This document shows, one piece after another, positions 19,928 to 30,636 of a stretch of 64,000 bases of DNA. Origin of the DNA: Limnephilus marmoratus (Eukaryota > Arthropoda > Insecta > Trichoptera > Limnephilidae); NCBI GenBank assembly GCA_917880885.1, contig OU862919.1, positions 51,869,058-51,933,057 of the forward strand, in the 5' to 3' direction. The stretch's first letter is position 1, and each line of letters starts with the position of its first letter. A program made the translations under genes and the position numbers. The notes below the pieces were generated by a model. The model had not been told where the DNA came from. It made no database searches and saw nothing but the letters and a program-made list of their open reading frames with translations.

Positions 19928-21064
19928 ATGGAAGCCAGCCGAACGGTTATGTCATCGGACTTGGGTATTATTCCCAACGTCCACAGTTTATCTAAAGCCA
20001 ACCTCCTATCTGTTCTAAAAGACAGAGGTCTTTCGTTGGAAAACAAGTCGAAATCTGCATTAAGAGCGTATGCATTTTTGTTCAACAAAAAGTTCGTCAA
20101 GAAAATAAACCTTGCATCAACAATTGAAGAAAATCCATGTACCATCACCAAGGATACAGAAGTCACGGTGACAAATAAAGAGCCGGAGCTACTTGTCAAA
20201 ATGAAACAAGATATTGTACCCATCGCGGCACAAGGAAAAGTCCACGATCTTTCCTCTTGGAAAATCAAATATAACGGTGTTTCTAATGTAATGGATTTCA
20301 TTGATCGAATCGAAGAAACAGCATCAATTAAGAGCATCCCGCTTGACGTTCTACGAAAAAATTTCAGAGAACTCATTTCTCCGGAGTTAATCCCTTGGCA
20401 CCGCATTCAAAAATTAAAATGCAAGGATTGGAATAAGTTCAGATCAGCTTTAATTTCTAGTTTCGGCAAAACTGAAGCACAACACCGAATAAAACTGTCT
20501 TTACTATCTATTAAACAGTTAGTAAACGAAACGGTGGCAACGTTTATAGAAAGGGCCGAATCCATCAATATCAAACTTTCTCTCCCGATCCCTGAAGCTG
20601 AACTACTACCAGTCATAACTGATGGTCTTCTCTACAAATACGAGAATATTATCACCTCACAGAAAATCACGTCACTGGCTCAATTAAGCGAAGTATGCAC
20701 ACTCCTAGAATCTTACCAAGACAGGAAGAATACCCAAGCGTCTTCAACCAACATAACTGTGCCAAGTCGTTCTTCGGAATTAAAACCGGAATATGACAAC
20801 AAAAAAAATTGCTCCTTCTGCAAGAAAATAGGCCACCTAGCTGATACCTGTTTTAAGCAAGCCAAATTACGGGAACCTAGAGAGCCCAGGACCTTCAAGA
20901 GGCACCGCTCTAAGGACCGCTTCCCCCCTCGCGATGAATTACGCGAAATTTTCAAGAGATCCAAATATAACATGGATAGGCTGCAAGATACTAGCAATGC
21001 CAAACCCCCAGTAGATTTTTCTAAACCACCACCCAACTACTTCTCTAAGAAGCCAAAAAACTAA
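19928..21064 (+). CDS. Element 1 Gag
   Basis: A 378-residue capsid/nucleocapsid protein that would form the retrotransposon particle and package its RNA. Residues 20-52 (LSKANLLSVLKDRGLSLENK) resemble a SAP-type helix-turn-helix, an inference. Residues about 110-260 hold the Retrotrans_gag-like core (WKIKYNGVSNVMDFIDRIEE ... WNKFRSALISSF). A single CCHC zinc knuckle CSFCKKIGHLADTC spans 295-308, followed by a basic, Arg/Lys- and Pro-rich tail that ends PKN. The ATG at 19928 follows ACAACACCACA and is the first good start. The stop overlaps the slippery heptamer that gives access to pol. The frame is open throughout. Confidence 0.93.
   Translation: MEASRTVMSSDLGIIPNVHSLSKANLLSVLKDRGLSLENKSKSALRAYAFLFNKKFVKKINLASTIEENPCTITKDTEVTVTNKEPELLVKMKQDIVPIAAQGKVHDLSSWKIKYNGVSNVMDFIDRIEETASIKSIPLDVLRKNFRELISPELIPWHRIQKLKCKDWNKFRSALISSFGKTEAQHRIKLSLLSIKQLVNETVATFIERAESINIKLSLPIPEAELLPVITDGLLYKYENIITSQKITSLAQLSEVCTLLESYQDRKNTQASSTNITVPSRSSELKPEYDNKKNCSFCKKIGHLADTCFKQAKLREPREPRTFKRHRSKDRFPPRDELREIFKRSKYNMDRLQDTSNAKPPVDFSKPPPNYFSKKPKN
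21055..21061 (+). promoter_or_regulatory. Programmed -1 ribosomal frameshift site (A_AAA_AAC)
   Basis: The last gag codons are CCA AAA AAC TAA, so A AAA AAC lies in the correct phase. Slipping back one base continues as CTA AAT GGC, which is exactly the open pol frame. The heptamer is one of the strongest known -1 sites. A downstream pseudoknot was not worked out. Confidence 0.9.
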
Positions 21065-22647
21065 ATGGCAACCTCTCAGGTATACATTCCGTATCAAGGT
21101 CTAAGGAATGGACTGATTGGTTATCCCACATTAAATATTTTAATCAGACCTTGAATATTTCTTCAGTGTGTTGCAAGCAAGCCAAGGACGGAAGACCTTT
21201 TGCCCTTTTTTCTGTTAACAACGTACCCTTCTCCGGTCTGCTAGACAGTGGCGCATCAGTGAGCTGTCTCGGCAACAATGCCCACTTGCCTTTTGTTAAC
21301 AATGGTTTTAAGATCTCCCCCCAACACACGCACGTTACAACTGCAGATAATGTCTCTCAGTCAGTCATCGGTGCCCTTGCTTTGCCAATCAAGTGTGACA
21401 ATAAAATGGTTACAATTAATTTTCTAATAGTGCCATCTATATCCCAGAATTTCATCCTTGGTGTTGACTTCTGGAAGGCATTCAGCGTTGCCCCCCAAGT
21501 ATTTAATACACTTGGCGAGGCGCCGCCGACTGCACAAATTAGCGAAATTCGCACAATCATACCTCACGAGAATTTAAGTACTGACCAAGCTCGTCAATTA
21601 AAGGAAGTAGTCAATAAATTCGAATCAATATCCTTCGAAAAATGTGGTTTGGGTCTGACCAATTTGGTAGAGCACCATATAAAAACTAATGGTCCCCCAA
21701 TTAAGCAACGATATTATAACTTAGCTCCACAAAAACTCAAGCTTCTAGAAAAAGAACTCGACGAAATGTTGAAACTAGGAGTAGTGGTTCCCAGCAGAAG
21801 TGCGTGGACCAACCCTACTCTCTTGGTCTCCAAAAAAGACGGCTCCGCTCGCTTTTGCCTTGACAGCAGACGTCTTAATTCTTGCACAGAGGCCGACGCG
21901 TACCCTTTGCCTTATGTCCATGCAATCTTGGACAAATTGCGTAATGCCAAGTTCATTTCTTCAATTGATTTAAGCAAGGTTTTCTGGCAAATACCCCTAG
22001 ACGCTGAGTCTTGCGAAAAGACCGCTTTTGTTGTACCCGGCAGGGGAATGTTCCATTTTAAAAGATTACCTTTTGGTCTAAAAAACAGCCCCGCCGAGTT
22101 ACAAAGGTTAATGGACAAATTGTTTGGCCCCGAAGCCGACAACAACTTATTCTGCTATCTTGATGACCTCATCATCATTAGCGACTCATTCGAAAAACAC
22201 TTACAAATGCTGGAAAAAGTTTTCTACCAACTTAAGTTGGCTGGTTTAACCATCAACTTAAAGAAATCTGAATTCTGCAAGTCTCGTTTACGTTACTTGG
22301 GATTCATAATAGACGAAAAAGGTCTAAAAACAGACCCTGCTAAGGTGGAAGCCATGGCAAATTTCCCTCGTCCCAAAAACGCGAAAGAAGTCAAAGCTTT
22401 CCTCGGACTCACAGGTTACTACAGGAGATTCATTAAAGACTTCTCCACAATCTCGGCACCCTTCAACAAAATTACCGGCACCCGAAAAGGCGTCAGTAAC
22501 TTTTGTTGGTCTGATGAAACTGAAGAAGCTTTTATAACCTTAAAAAACGCTCTTCAGACAGCTCCCGTCCTAAACTGTGTCCGGATTTCGCACTCCCGTT
22601 CACCCTCCATACGGACGCCTCAAATGTTGGAATCGGTGGAGTTTTGA
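21061..22647 (+). CDS. Element 1 Pol part 1: protease and reverse transcriptase
   Basis: Reached by the -1 shift at 21055-21061; the frame is open from there, so the internal TTG at 21151 need not be a start. Numbering from 21151: an aspartic protease with LLDSGAS (Asp32), then RT with the WTNPTLLVSKKDG and FCLDSRRLN fingers, SSIDLSKVFWQIPL (motif A), LPFGLKNSPAELQRLMD (motif B) and CYLDDLIII (Asp338-Asp339, motif C), GYYRRFI and the start of the connection/RNase H domain. The frame then breaks at about 22576-22582, where an extra TG (CTGTGTCC) throws translation out of frame, ending at 22647. The region is otherwise intact. Maturation would be by its own protease. Confidence 0.92.
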   Translation, partial: LNGNLSGIHSVSRSKEWTDWLSHIKYFNQTLNISSVCCKQAKDGRPFALFSVNNVPFSGLLDSGASVSCLGNNAHLPFVNNGFKISPQHTHVTTADNVSQSVIGALALPIKCDNKMVTINFLIVPSISQNFILGVDFWKAFSVAPQVFNTLGEAPPTAQISEIRTIIPHENLSTDQARQLKEVVNKFESISFEKCGLGLTNLVEHHIKTNGPPIKQRYYNLAPQKLKLLEKELDEMLKLGVVVPSRSAWTNPTLLVSKKDGSARFCLDSRRLNSCTEADAYPLPYVHAILDKLRNAKFISSIDLSKVFWQIPLDAESCEKTAFVVPGRGMFHFKRLPFGLKNSPAELQRLMDKLFGPEADNNLFCYLDDLIIISDSFEKHLQMLEKVFYQLKLAGLTINLKKSEFCKSRLRYLGFIIDEKGLKTDPAKVEAMANFPRPKNAKEVKAFLGLTGYYRRFIKDFSTISAPFNKITGTRKGVSNFCWSDETEEAFITLKNALQTAPVLNCVRISHSRSPSIRTPQMLESVEF

Positions 22648-24284
22648 CACAAGAATTCCCTGACGGCGAACACCCAGTGGCTTACTTTTCCCGCTCCTTA
22701 AATAAGCACGAAAAGAATTACGGTATCACCGAGAAAGAGTTACTGGCCGTACTGGAATCTGTTCACCATTTCCGCGGCTACATAGACGGTAGTAAATTCA
22801 CTGTGATCACCGACCACAGTAGTTTGAAATGGATAATTTCTCTAAACAATCCCCCTGGCAGGCTCGCTTGCTGGGCCTCACGCCTGTCGCAATACAATTT
22901 TGACGTCATACACCGTAAAGGTGCGGACAACACTGTCCCAGACGCACTTTCAAGAATTGAACTAGCCACTCTAAATACCGGTACAATTGCAACTACACCA
23001 CCCACAAAGGATGAATGGTACCTCAAAATTTTTGAGGGTTGCCAAAATAATCAACAAAAATTTCCCAATTTTATTATAAAAGAAGGACAACTATACCGCA
23101 ATTGTAAAGCCCCTCTATCCATCCTTGAGGACCACTCTTGGAAACTCGTTGTTCCCTCCGAAAAGAGAGAACAAATAATTAGCGACAACCACAGCGCTCC
23201 CGGCTCCATACACCCAGGAACTTTCAAGACGTATAAAAAGATTTCCTTGAAATACTACTGGCCCGGCCTCTACAAGCAAGTTCGCAATTATATTTCTAAA
23301 TGTGAAACATGTAAAGCTTACAAACATAGTACGGCATCCCCCGCCGGTTTTATGGGCAAACCCAAACGCACTGATAGACCCCTACAGTCGCTGTCTATGG
23401 ACCTCATAGGACCTTTTCCCCGAAGCTATGCCGGACATATGCACATACTCAGCGTAGTGGACATTTTCACTAAATTTTGTTGGATCTTCCCTTTAAAAAG
23501 AGCCAACGCTACCGCCATTGTCAAACTTCTGGAGAAACATATCTTCATACCATATGGGACACCCAGAACGGTGATAGTTGACAATGGAAAACAGTTCATA
23601 GCCCAAGAATTCAAAGACTTCCTTGCCAAATATGGGATCAAGGATATCTATTACAATACCTTGTACACCCCCCAAAATGACACCGTTGAACGGTACAATC
23701 AAACCATCAATACAGCTTTGGCCATTTTGGTTGACAAGGACCAACGTACTTGGTGCAAAAACTTGGATAAAATCCAAGCCGCCATGAACAACACGGTTAA
23801 CTTAACCACCGGTTACACCCCTTTTTTTCTAAAACACGGCATGGAACAGGTTGTCCATGGTTCACTACATTGGGACACAAGTTTTCCTACATCCACCACC
23901 CCCACAAATAATCCCACCTCCGATTATGCCCACCGTTTGGAGGAATTATCAGCCATTTACAGTGAGGTTACTGATGCTCTACTGCTGGCCCACCAAAAGA
24001 GTGCGGACAGGTATAACTTACGCAGAAAACATGTCACCTTTAACGTAGGCGATGTCGTCTGGAGAAGGAATAATACCCTCTCCCAAGGAGCTCTGTACTT
24101 CTCTGCTAAATTGGCCCCCCGTTTTGTCAAGGCTAAGGTCGTAAAGAAAATATCGGACTTAGTCTACTCTTTGTCCGACACCTCTGGCAAACATGTCAGT
24201 AATTACCATATTAAAGACATCGTAAAGTCCGGAAGTGAGGAGATAACCGACATCACTCCCACTATCGACGGAACCACAAATTAA
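22644..24284 (+). CDS. Element 1 Pol part 2: RNase H and integrase
   Basis: Continues the polyprotein in the neighbouring frame; coding similarity starts before 22644, at about 22583 (FALPF, LHTDASNVGIG), confirming that the two frames were once one. RNase H: YFSRSLNKHEKNYGITEKELLAVL, ITDHSSL, DALSRI. Integrase: His-His-Cys-Cys zinc domain (H-PG-IHPG ... CETCKAYK), catalytic Asp253 (SMDLIG), Asp313 (IVDNGKQF) and Glu349 (TVERYN), spacing D-59-D-35-E, and a C-terminal GPY/F-like region (LAPRFVKAKVVKKISDLVYSL). All catalytic residues are present, so the only visible defect is the upstream frame break. Confidence 0.92.
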   Translation: MTQEFPDGEHPVAYFSRSLNKHEKNYGITEKELLAVLESVHHFRGYIDGSKFTVITDHSSLKWIISLNNPPGRLACWASRLSQYNFDVIHRKGADNTVPDALSRIELATLNTGTIATTPPTKDEWYLKIFEGCQNNQQKFPNFIIKEGQLYRNCKAPLSILEDHSWKLVVPSEKREQIISDNHSAPGSIHPGTFKTYKKISLKYYWPGLYKQVRNYISKCETCKAYKHSTASPAGFMGKPKRTDRPLQSLSMDLIGPFPRSYAGHMHILSVVDIFTKFCWIFPLKRANATAIVKLLEKHIFIPYGTPRTVIVDNGKQFIAQEFKDFLAKYGIKDIYYNTLYTPQNDTVERYNQTINTALAILVDKDQRTWCKNLDKIQAAMNNTVNLTTGYTPFFLKHGMEQVVHGSLHWDTSFPTSTTPTNNPTSDYAHRLEELSAIYSEVTDALLLAHQKSADRYNLRRKHVTFNVGDVVWRRNNTLSQGALYFSAKLAPRFVKAKVVKKISDLVYSLSDTSGKHVSNYHIKDIVKSGSEEITDITPTIDGTTN

Positions 24285-25936
24285 TTCAATAAGTATCACT
24301 ACCTCCCTCGCAGCGTGCATACCTTACAAGAGTTACACCCCGAGTCATGGAGTTGTGGCACAAGTCCTCAAGCGTGAGGCAGGTCTCGAGTCAGCTTACG
24401 AGCGATCTCTAGACATTGTTTGTAAATAAATAAATATGCATATATTAGACGTGTAAAGTGTTAATTACATGTCCACTCTTTCGTTGACAAAACGATATAT
24501 ATATATATATTCTTAAAAAAAAACCTTTTTAAATGCATTTTCATATGTTGTTTTTGCTCTAACTTTCTTTCTTTCACGACATTGTGCTGTGTTTTTGTTT
24601 ATTCCTTTTTTCACCTGTTCCGAGACTGATCACATCTGAACAGAGGCACCTCCGAGTCATAATGCTTGGGAAGTCATGAGCCCAACTGTTGTTTCTCATC
24701 CCCTACACTACGCAATGTGCAGGCCTGTTTTGCTCCGTCTTTTCATGCCATGTAATTTTTTGTTTTTTTGTTTTGTTATCAACATGTCGTGATGGAAACA
24801 ATGTCACGCTTCTCGTTATAATTGCAAGGCAATCAACATCGGTCAACGGCGTAGGTTTCTGTTTGTTCGGGTTTTGTTAATCCAGAGTGTAAAAACCCCA
24901 ACTCAAGCCTGTTATTGCCCCTGTTCTTTACCGTTTCCAATTTTTTCTCGTAAAGGTTAAAATAAATAACAATTGCCCTTCGGCGGTCGTTCCTAGGAAT
25001 CGGATTTTGTAAATTCCAAAGTGTTAAATCCCGACTCGGGACCAGTTAATTATTCCTGCAACCTACCATTCTACCTACCCTGGTAAAATATTGCTGTTTT
25101 CTTGTTTTTGGTTTATCTTGAGTATGTAAAACCCAACATTGGTCTCAAGTATAAAAGTGTGGTCACTTACACAGTCACCCCTAATGTACATATAGTTTTT
25201 CAATCTTTTTTCTTTAAAAAATTGATGGCGTCCTACCCGTGCTCATTTTTACCCGAAATTGGATTTTGACACATCCATTTTGGAAATTGCATATATTTAA
25301 AAAAAAAACCAAGAAAGGGTCTGTAGATTTGCATAAACAAATCTGTTCTTACTCGTTTCGACCAAAGTATGTAAAACCGAACAATCCGGTCTTTTGTGTC
25401 TTAGCGAAATCCTTACTGTCACGTCACGTATGTCTTGTATTACACGTTTCAGTCCTATGGGACAGGTTAATAAAACCTCATGGTCATCCTGGTTCCCGAA
25501 CGCAAATAATTGTAACATTACGTAAATCAGCAACGTGTGGTTTGATCATCGTTCTACAACTTCAGGCATCCCATGTTCTGCCACTTAAACAAAGTGTTTG
25601 CGACCCAAAAATCGCAAATCACACGGTTCACTTGTAGCTATACAGAAGGCATGTAAAACCTCAATTGGTCCCTTTTGTTCTTCTCAATGAAGATTGCTAC
25701 CTCCGACAGTATGTAAAACCACTATAGGTCTGTCTTGTTTTGCTTGGTGTAAGCAGAATTTTACTCTGCCATCGCCCTGCACCTTGTTGACATGTGAAGT
25801 AACGTTATATCGTATATTTTCTCTGTTATTCTATCGTACGCCTTTTGGGCTACGGAGTTAGTCTATCTAACAAATCTTTAAGAGCAGTGTTTAAACAAAT
25901 ACTGTTATCATTTATTGTGTTATATTTAAATGCACC

Positions 25937-26012
25937 CACCACCACAGGAGAGATCCTCACAATATCCACCATCATAGGAGAGATCCTTAAAATATCCACC
26001 ATGATACGAGAA
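25937..26012 (+). repeat. 3 x 30-bp tandem repeat
   Basis: GGAGAGATCCT followed by AATATCCACCAT recurs every 30 bp; third unit diverged. Confidence 0.85.
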
Positions 26013-26048
26013 GTTCGTTATAATCACTTATGCTCTTGTTATTGAGTT

Positions 26049-26163
26049 GGTCGTGTGTCTTTAATTGGAAATGAGTACCGCCCTTTTTGGTCGTGTGTCT
26101 TTAATTGGACATGAGTACCGCCCCTTTTGGTCGTGTGTCATTAAATTTGGCATGAGAACCGCC
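26049..26163 (+). repeat. 3 x 40-bp tandem repeat
   Basis: Units start GGTCGTGTGTCTTTAATTGG at 26049 and 26089 and GGTCGTGTGTCATTAAATTT at 26129; each contains ATGAGTACCGCC or ATGAGAACCGCC. Confidence 0.92.
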
Positions 26164-28460
26164 TTGTTTGTTTATAATTGTGTACTTATATAATTTGTGC
26201 ACCAAACGTGAAGACGTTACAATACTCACCATGATTCATGCGAACGAAATAATATCAACCCTTTTGTGCGTACCAAAAAAAAAATAGTCCACAACCTTTT
26301 TGCAATTGTTCAACGACAATGCCCGTGGACTTCCTGTTTTGCCACTTCTTTCTCTAAAGGAAAGAAGCCCAGGAATATCTACTATCTCAAAAGGACTAGC
26401 TTGTCAGCTTCACTGTCAGCTATGGGGCATAGTGCCGTGGGAGTTAATCGAATGGGCACAAAAAACCACCAAACTCGTCGGCTGGGAAGCGAATAAAAGA
26501 AATCCCAGGATTGTGAAATTGGAGCGAGGGTCTATCTTTTCTCACAATCAAGGAGAAGTTTTAAGTGACCCCTAATCTTTCGTCATACACGCGAAAGACT
26601 AGCCTTTTGGTATTTCGTCTATTCTCATGTTCATGCTCATCTCACTGTTTTTTAATATATCCATTTTGGTTAATGTAAAGAGTTAGGAAATCTGCTGGTT
26701 GATTATGTTTCATTCTCACATGGAGTTTGAATTGGAAATTAGTCCAGTCTCTAGCAGGTTTCGTCACTCAACTCCTGTCCTTTTCCTTTCCCCATCCCCA
26801 TGTTCTCAGGTATATGTTATGAAGTGGAAAATCTGTTGTTGACCATATTTCGACCTCACTTGGAGTTCGAATCGGTAACAGGCCGGTTATCAACAGGCTT
26901 TCTCCCTCACTCTCTACGTATGTCTCATCATCCTCATCATTGTCGTACAGAAGCACATTCATGAATGTTGGATAAGTACGGTATGCACTTGGCGTATCGT
27001 CTGTCTCTTCGACAACCTCTATTCATGAATTAGTTTCTCTGCTTTGCCGTGACTTGTTCACGACTTCTTGCCTTGTTCTTTGAAATTCTACAAAAAATGT
27101 TACCATCTTATGTTAACATAGGCCAAGAAAGGCCGGTTGTTTTTCATCCAAGTTTTTTGTCTCTCGGCAAACGCCAGGTGATCCTAGCAAAGGATAACAT
27201 TCGGAACATGTCATTGTAAACTAGTTAGGAATCTCTCACTCTCTACCGTTCTCTCTGGGTCTGCAATCGTCAAAAAACCTCGTTTCTTTTTTCTGAACAC
27301 ATTTTGTTTCTCTCCAAACCCTTTTTGTCCATTGGTGTCTAGGCAGGTAAATGTCAAGAATCTTGCTCTTTTAATAATAATTTCTCCCGGATTTAAAAAA
27401 GAAGCCCAGAAGGATGTCCCCATCGGCAGCCGAGCTGAGCTTCACTTCCTGGCAGCCTTCGCCGTGGTTACGGAGGTCCCCCGCCGCCATTTTCTACATA
27501 TTTGTTCCTGAAAGCACAGACCATACCGCCTTATGTATGTTGTCTAGTTGCACCATTGCGAGCCGAGTTGTCCCACTATACAATGACACTCTGGACTACC
27601 TTTGGGCACGCTAGCCCCTGGGTTTTGTTCCTGCTCTCGCTACCAAGCCAGTTTTGCCGTCTCTTGCTCTGTCACGCAGTGACGCACACAATGTCATGTG
27701 TAAACCATTAATACCTTGACTCTACAGTATTCGCTGAATGCGCACCCTCACAAGTTATCCCGAGCTACATTATGCTTCGATAACCATTATACACGATCCG
27801 TGCTTACCATATTGGCACATTAGGATTCGTACTGGCATGCCTGCAGACCCTGGTTTCTTCTCCTCAATGACCTCTGTAACCATAGTCCTCCGCACTGCAA
27901 CCACAGTCTCCACTCCGCAACCTTCGACGTCTTCAACGAAACAAGTGTTTTCACAAGACCCTAGTGTACTCTTGAGTGTTATCTCAAATGGGTCAGGTTA
28001 CAGTGATAAGGTAATCTTTAGAGTCTGTGAACCCTCGTTTTCTTCGCAATTCTTCGAAACTTTCCGCAAACCATCGAAACAAAAAATCAAATCTACGCAC
28101 CGCAAATTTAGCTTCCAGACCAATGAAACCCTAGAGTCACATTTTCATAATTTTTGTCCTTGTTTTCGCATTTTCACATTTTTGTCTTTGTTTCACATTT
28201 TCATAACCTTGTTTTTGTTCTTTCAATTGCATAAATATGTATGTTGTTTCACCCCTCCTTGTGATAACTGCCTGTTCCTCATATTTTATGTACCCCCCTC
28301 CCTACCCTGACCAACATTGTACCTAGCCCATGGCATAAGCTAGTTTTTAGTTGTTAGTCAGCTCTCTCTCTGGTCTACAATCTCTCCTTCAACTCCCGTG
28401 GGTAACGTAGAGGGTTTTTGCCCTATTGCTCCATTGCCACGTCGCTTTTTTTCCGAGCGC

Positions 28461-28469
28461 GAGGGGAGG
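28461..28469 (+). other. Element 1 polypurine tract
   Basis: GAGGGGAGG directly before the TGTTAC start of the 3' LTR, the expected plus-strand primer. Confidence 0.85.
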
Positions 28470-29350
28470 TGTTACGATGCACAAATAAGCCCCTACTAAT
28501 TATTCACCCACGCCACTGCACAGACTACAGTTTCGCTCTTTCGCCGCAAGCGCGCTGCGCGCGCTAGTGGAGCCAGATGCGAGCAACGGTCGGCGAAGCC
28601 GCCGACTCTCGACACTTTCTAGGCAGAGCGCTCCGCGAACAGTCGATTGTTTTGTTAAGGAGAAATTCTCTCCGCAGGGCACCTTTGTGGCCCGAGTCAT
28701 CCGCGACGCAATATGGCATCGGGAATTTAATACGCAAATGCGTGTTCTAGATGCTACGGCAGACAAGGCCGAGGCGTAATTTAAAGTACAGTGACAATGT
28801 TTACGTGTATGGGACGTTTCACCTGGAGACTCCTGTTGGAACGAGATCCCCTCTGCTGCGGACGAGGATTGGACCTGCCGCCTCCATCGCAGTAAGCCCC
28901 CTTAAATTAATGTGTTCTATTTGCCCTCGCGATTTTACCTGAGCAACGACGACCCCAGAGAGGACAGGTTGAGAGACTTACCGTGTAGGGACATTCTAGC
29001 CAGGAACTGCCTTTTAACCTTGTATTTCTGTGTTTTCTCACAATAAATTTTGTTTGTTTTACCTAAATACCGTTCTTTTATTGAGGAGATTGTTCGAGGG
29101 TGATCACGGCCAGTATTTCCCCCCATGTAAAACATTCCAAACAGCCTACCGGCGACCACACCACCCTGATGACGAGGGTCTCCCCTGCTTGCCGTTGGTT
29201 CGAGCTAGCCGCCTGCAAGGTAAGTCGGAGCCCGCCCTGTGGTGCCGCCCTCCTGGTGGCATCCGGGCCCAGCGAGGTTCTAGTTCCTATACGGGGCGTA
29301 GTCCCCGAGCGCAACTCTGACACCATGTAGCCGCTGCCAGGTTGTTAGCA
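28470..29350 (+). repeat. Element 1 3' LTR (881 bp)
   Basis: Near-identical to the 5' LTR except about 11 substitutions and a 16-17 bp insertion (GCGCGCTGCGCGCGCTAG area, about 28549-28566). Carries an intact AATAAA at 29042-29047. Confidence 0.95.
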
Positions 29351-29967
29351 GGTTATTACAATAAGTAAAACTATTTTTTTTAAATAGTGCAGGCTAGTTT
29401 TCAGTATAAAAATGGGATTGGCATTAGGCCAGACAATTATGGCATTAGATTATTATTTTTTTTTAATTAATGATATAATGTTTAAGACAAGATTTATACG
29501 CAAAGCACAAAAGGTAACAATTAAATATAACTTAAGTAATAATTATTAGCCTGAAACACACGTCTACATTGAAAAAATCTCGTGTATCTTTTCTAGGGAC
29601 ATTTTTTCAATGTAGGCATTAGAGATAAGAAAAGCCAAAAACAATAGAAGTAAAGTCAATATCAACCATTAAAACTTATCCGAGGGCCTTCGTGGTAGAG
29701 GAGTAAGTATTTCGAAACGCGATCCGATAAACTTACTCGTATACTTAAAACGTCGTAGAAGTTTGTGGAAAATCTTACTCAAACCATGAAGTTAAACCAT
29801 AGAAGTCGCTGAAAAATTATCCAAAACATAGAATCCTCAGCACAGGATCTCCTAGAGAGGAGAACAGCGAATATAATTTCTATTTTATATATACTCGTAT
29901 TATATATACCTAACATGTTTCATATAATGATGTAAAAATATCCCACTACACTTATTGCGTCCGTGCG
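29351..29967. other. Spacer between the two LTR elements
   Basis: AT-rich, no gene. A 13-bp inverted repeat ACATTGAAAAAAT / ATTTTTTCAATGT lies near 29568-29612. Confidence 0.5.
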
Positions 29968-30130
29968 TGTGACGTATGTGTATGAGGGTGACGGCATGAG
30001 AGCGAGATAGCGAGTATGGGAAGTATAAAAGGGATGTACCGCTATTGAGCGCTCTCTCCATAATAATCTGGCAACCAATAAACATTGTAACATTAACAGA
30101 TGTTATTACTACCCGATCCCAATACACCAC
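29968..30130 (+). repeat. Element 2 5' LTR (163 bp)
   Basis: Begins TGTGACGTATG, ends ATACACCAC. Contains a TATA box (TATAAAA, 30024-30030) and AATAAA (30077-30082), so promoter and polyadenylation signal are about 50 bp apart. Confidence 0.95.
30024..30030 (+). promoter_or_regulatory. TATA box of element 2
   Basis: TATAAAA followed by GGG; repeated identically at 34787-34793 in the 3' LTR. Confidence 0.75.
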
Positions 30131-30133
30131 AGT

Positions 30134-30151
30134 TGGCGCAGCTCGGTAGTT
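30134..30151 (+). other. Element 2 primer-binding site (tRNA-Ser-like)
   Basis: TGGCGCAGCTCGGTAGTTCG, a few bases after the LTR. Insect tRNA-Ser 3' ends predict TGGCGCAGCCGGTAGGATTC; the match is good apart from one extra base. Confidence 0.75.
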
Positions 30152-30224
30152 CGTAATTTTTTTACGTAAATTGGAAGAATCTACGCGGTAGATTTCGGGA
30201 TCTGACGGATTGTTGTCAGGATTG

Positions 30225-30264
30225 CAGGAAGCGATCGCAGGAAGCGATCGCAGGAAGCGATCGC
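30225..30264 (+). repeat. 3 x 13-bp tandem repeat in element 2 leader
   Basis: CAGGAAGCGATCG three times in a row; each unit junction holds the palindrome GCGATCGC. Confidence 0.9.
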
Positions 30265-30636
30265 ATCAAGAAGAAATTGGAGCAGCCACACGCAAGTATT
30301 CGCGTGTGTGGGACCGACAAATTACGAAATTATTGTCGTTCGGGTACACCGTGTAACGGGGTACAAAAGGACCGGATCAAGGATCGGGTCAAGGACTGGA
30401 TCATCGTGTGGATTAGCCGGGAACCAGGACTTGGTTTCCGTCGCTGCAGTCTGGGAAGGAAGACCTCGGAGTAGGGATTGGATCCGCAGCTGTCGGGAGA
30501 CGGAGCCAGACGGGGACGGTGATCTACAGCTCTGGGTGGCGTGCACGTGGAACGTGGAACGTGGACCTCGGAGTGTAGCCTTCTTGGAAGTGCTGAGATA
30601 AGTAGTCTTGATTATTTTGTTTCAGCTCTTCCCCCA

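Larger units (their letters stand above)
24285..28460 (+). other. Element 1 long non-coding 3' region
   Basis: About 4.2 kb between pol stop and purine tract. No envelope features (signal peptide, furin site, fusion peptide, transmembrane anchor in one frame) are visible; the longest frames (132 and 190 codons) have no motif. It is packed with short repeats: a recurring GTATGTAAAACC then GGTC word (near 24887, 25123, 25366, 25649, 25708), 3 x 30 bp at 25937, 3 x 40 bp at 26049 and two diverged 140-bp units at about 26685-26960. Confidence 0.8.
17815..29350 (+). mobile_element. Gypsy-type LTR retrotransposon, element 1 (11.5 kb)
   Basis: Full structure: 5' LTR 17815-18679, primer site 18681, leader, gag 19928-21064, pol to 24284, 4.2-kb non-coding 3' region, purine tract 28461-28469, 3' LTR 28470-29350. 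Flanked by GGTT on both sides (17811-17814, 29351-29354; AGGTT if the last LTR base is shared). The order PR-RT-RNase H-integrase places it in Ty3/gypsy. I saw about 11 substitutions and one indel between the LTRs (roughly 1.3%), a recent insertion. No env recognised. Its GC content is clearly higher than that of the host DNA. Confidence 0.95.

Noticed and set aside
25239..28310. Possible env of element 1 (frames of 132 and 190 codons)
   Set aside because: No signal peptide, cleavage site, fusion peptide or anchor in a common frame; composition looks random.
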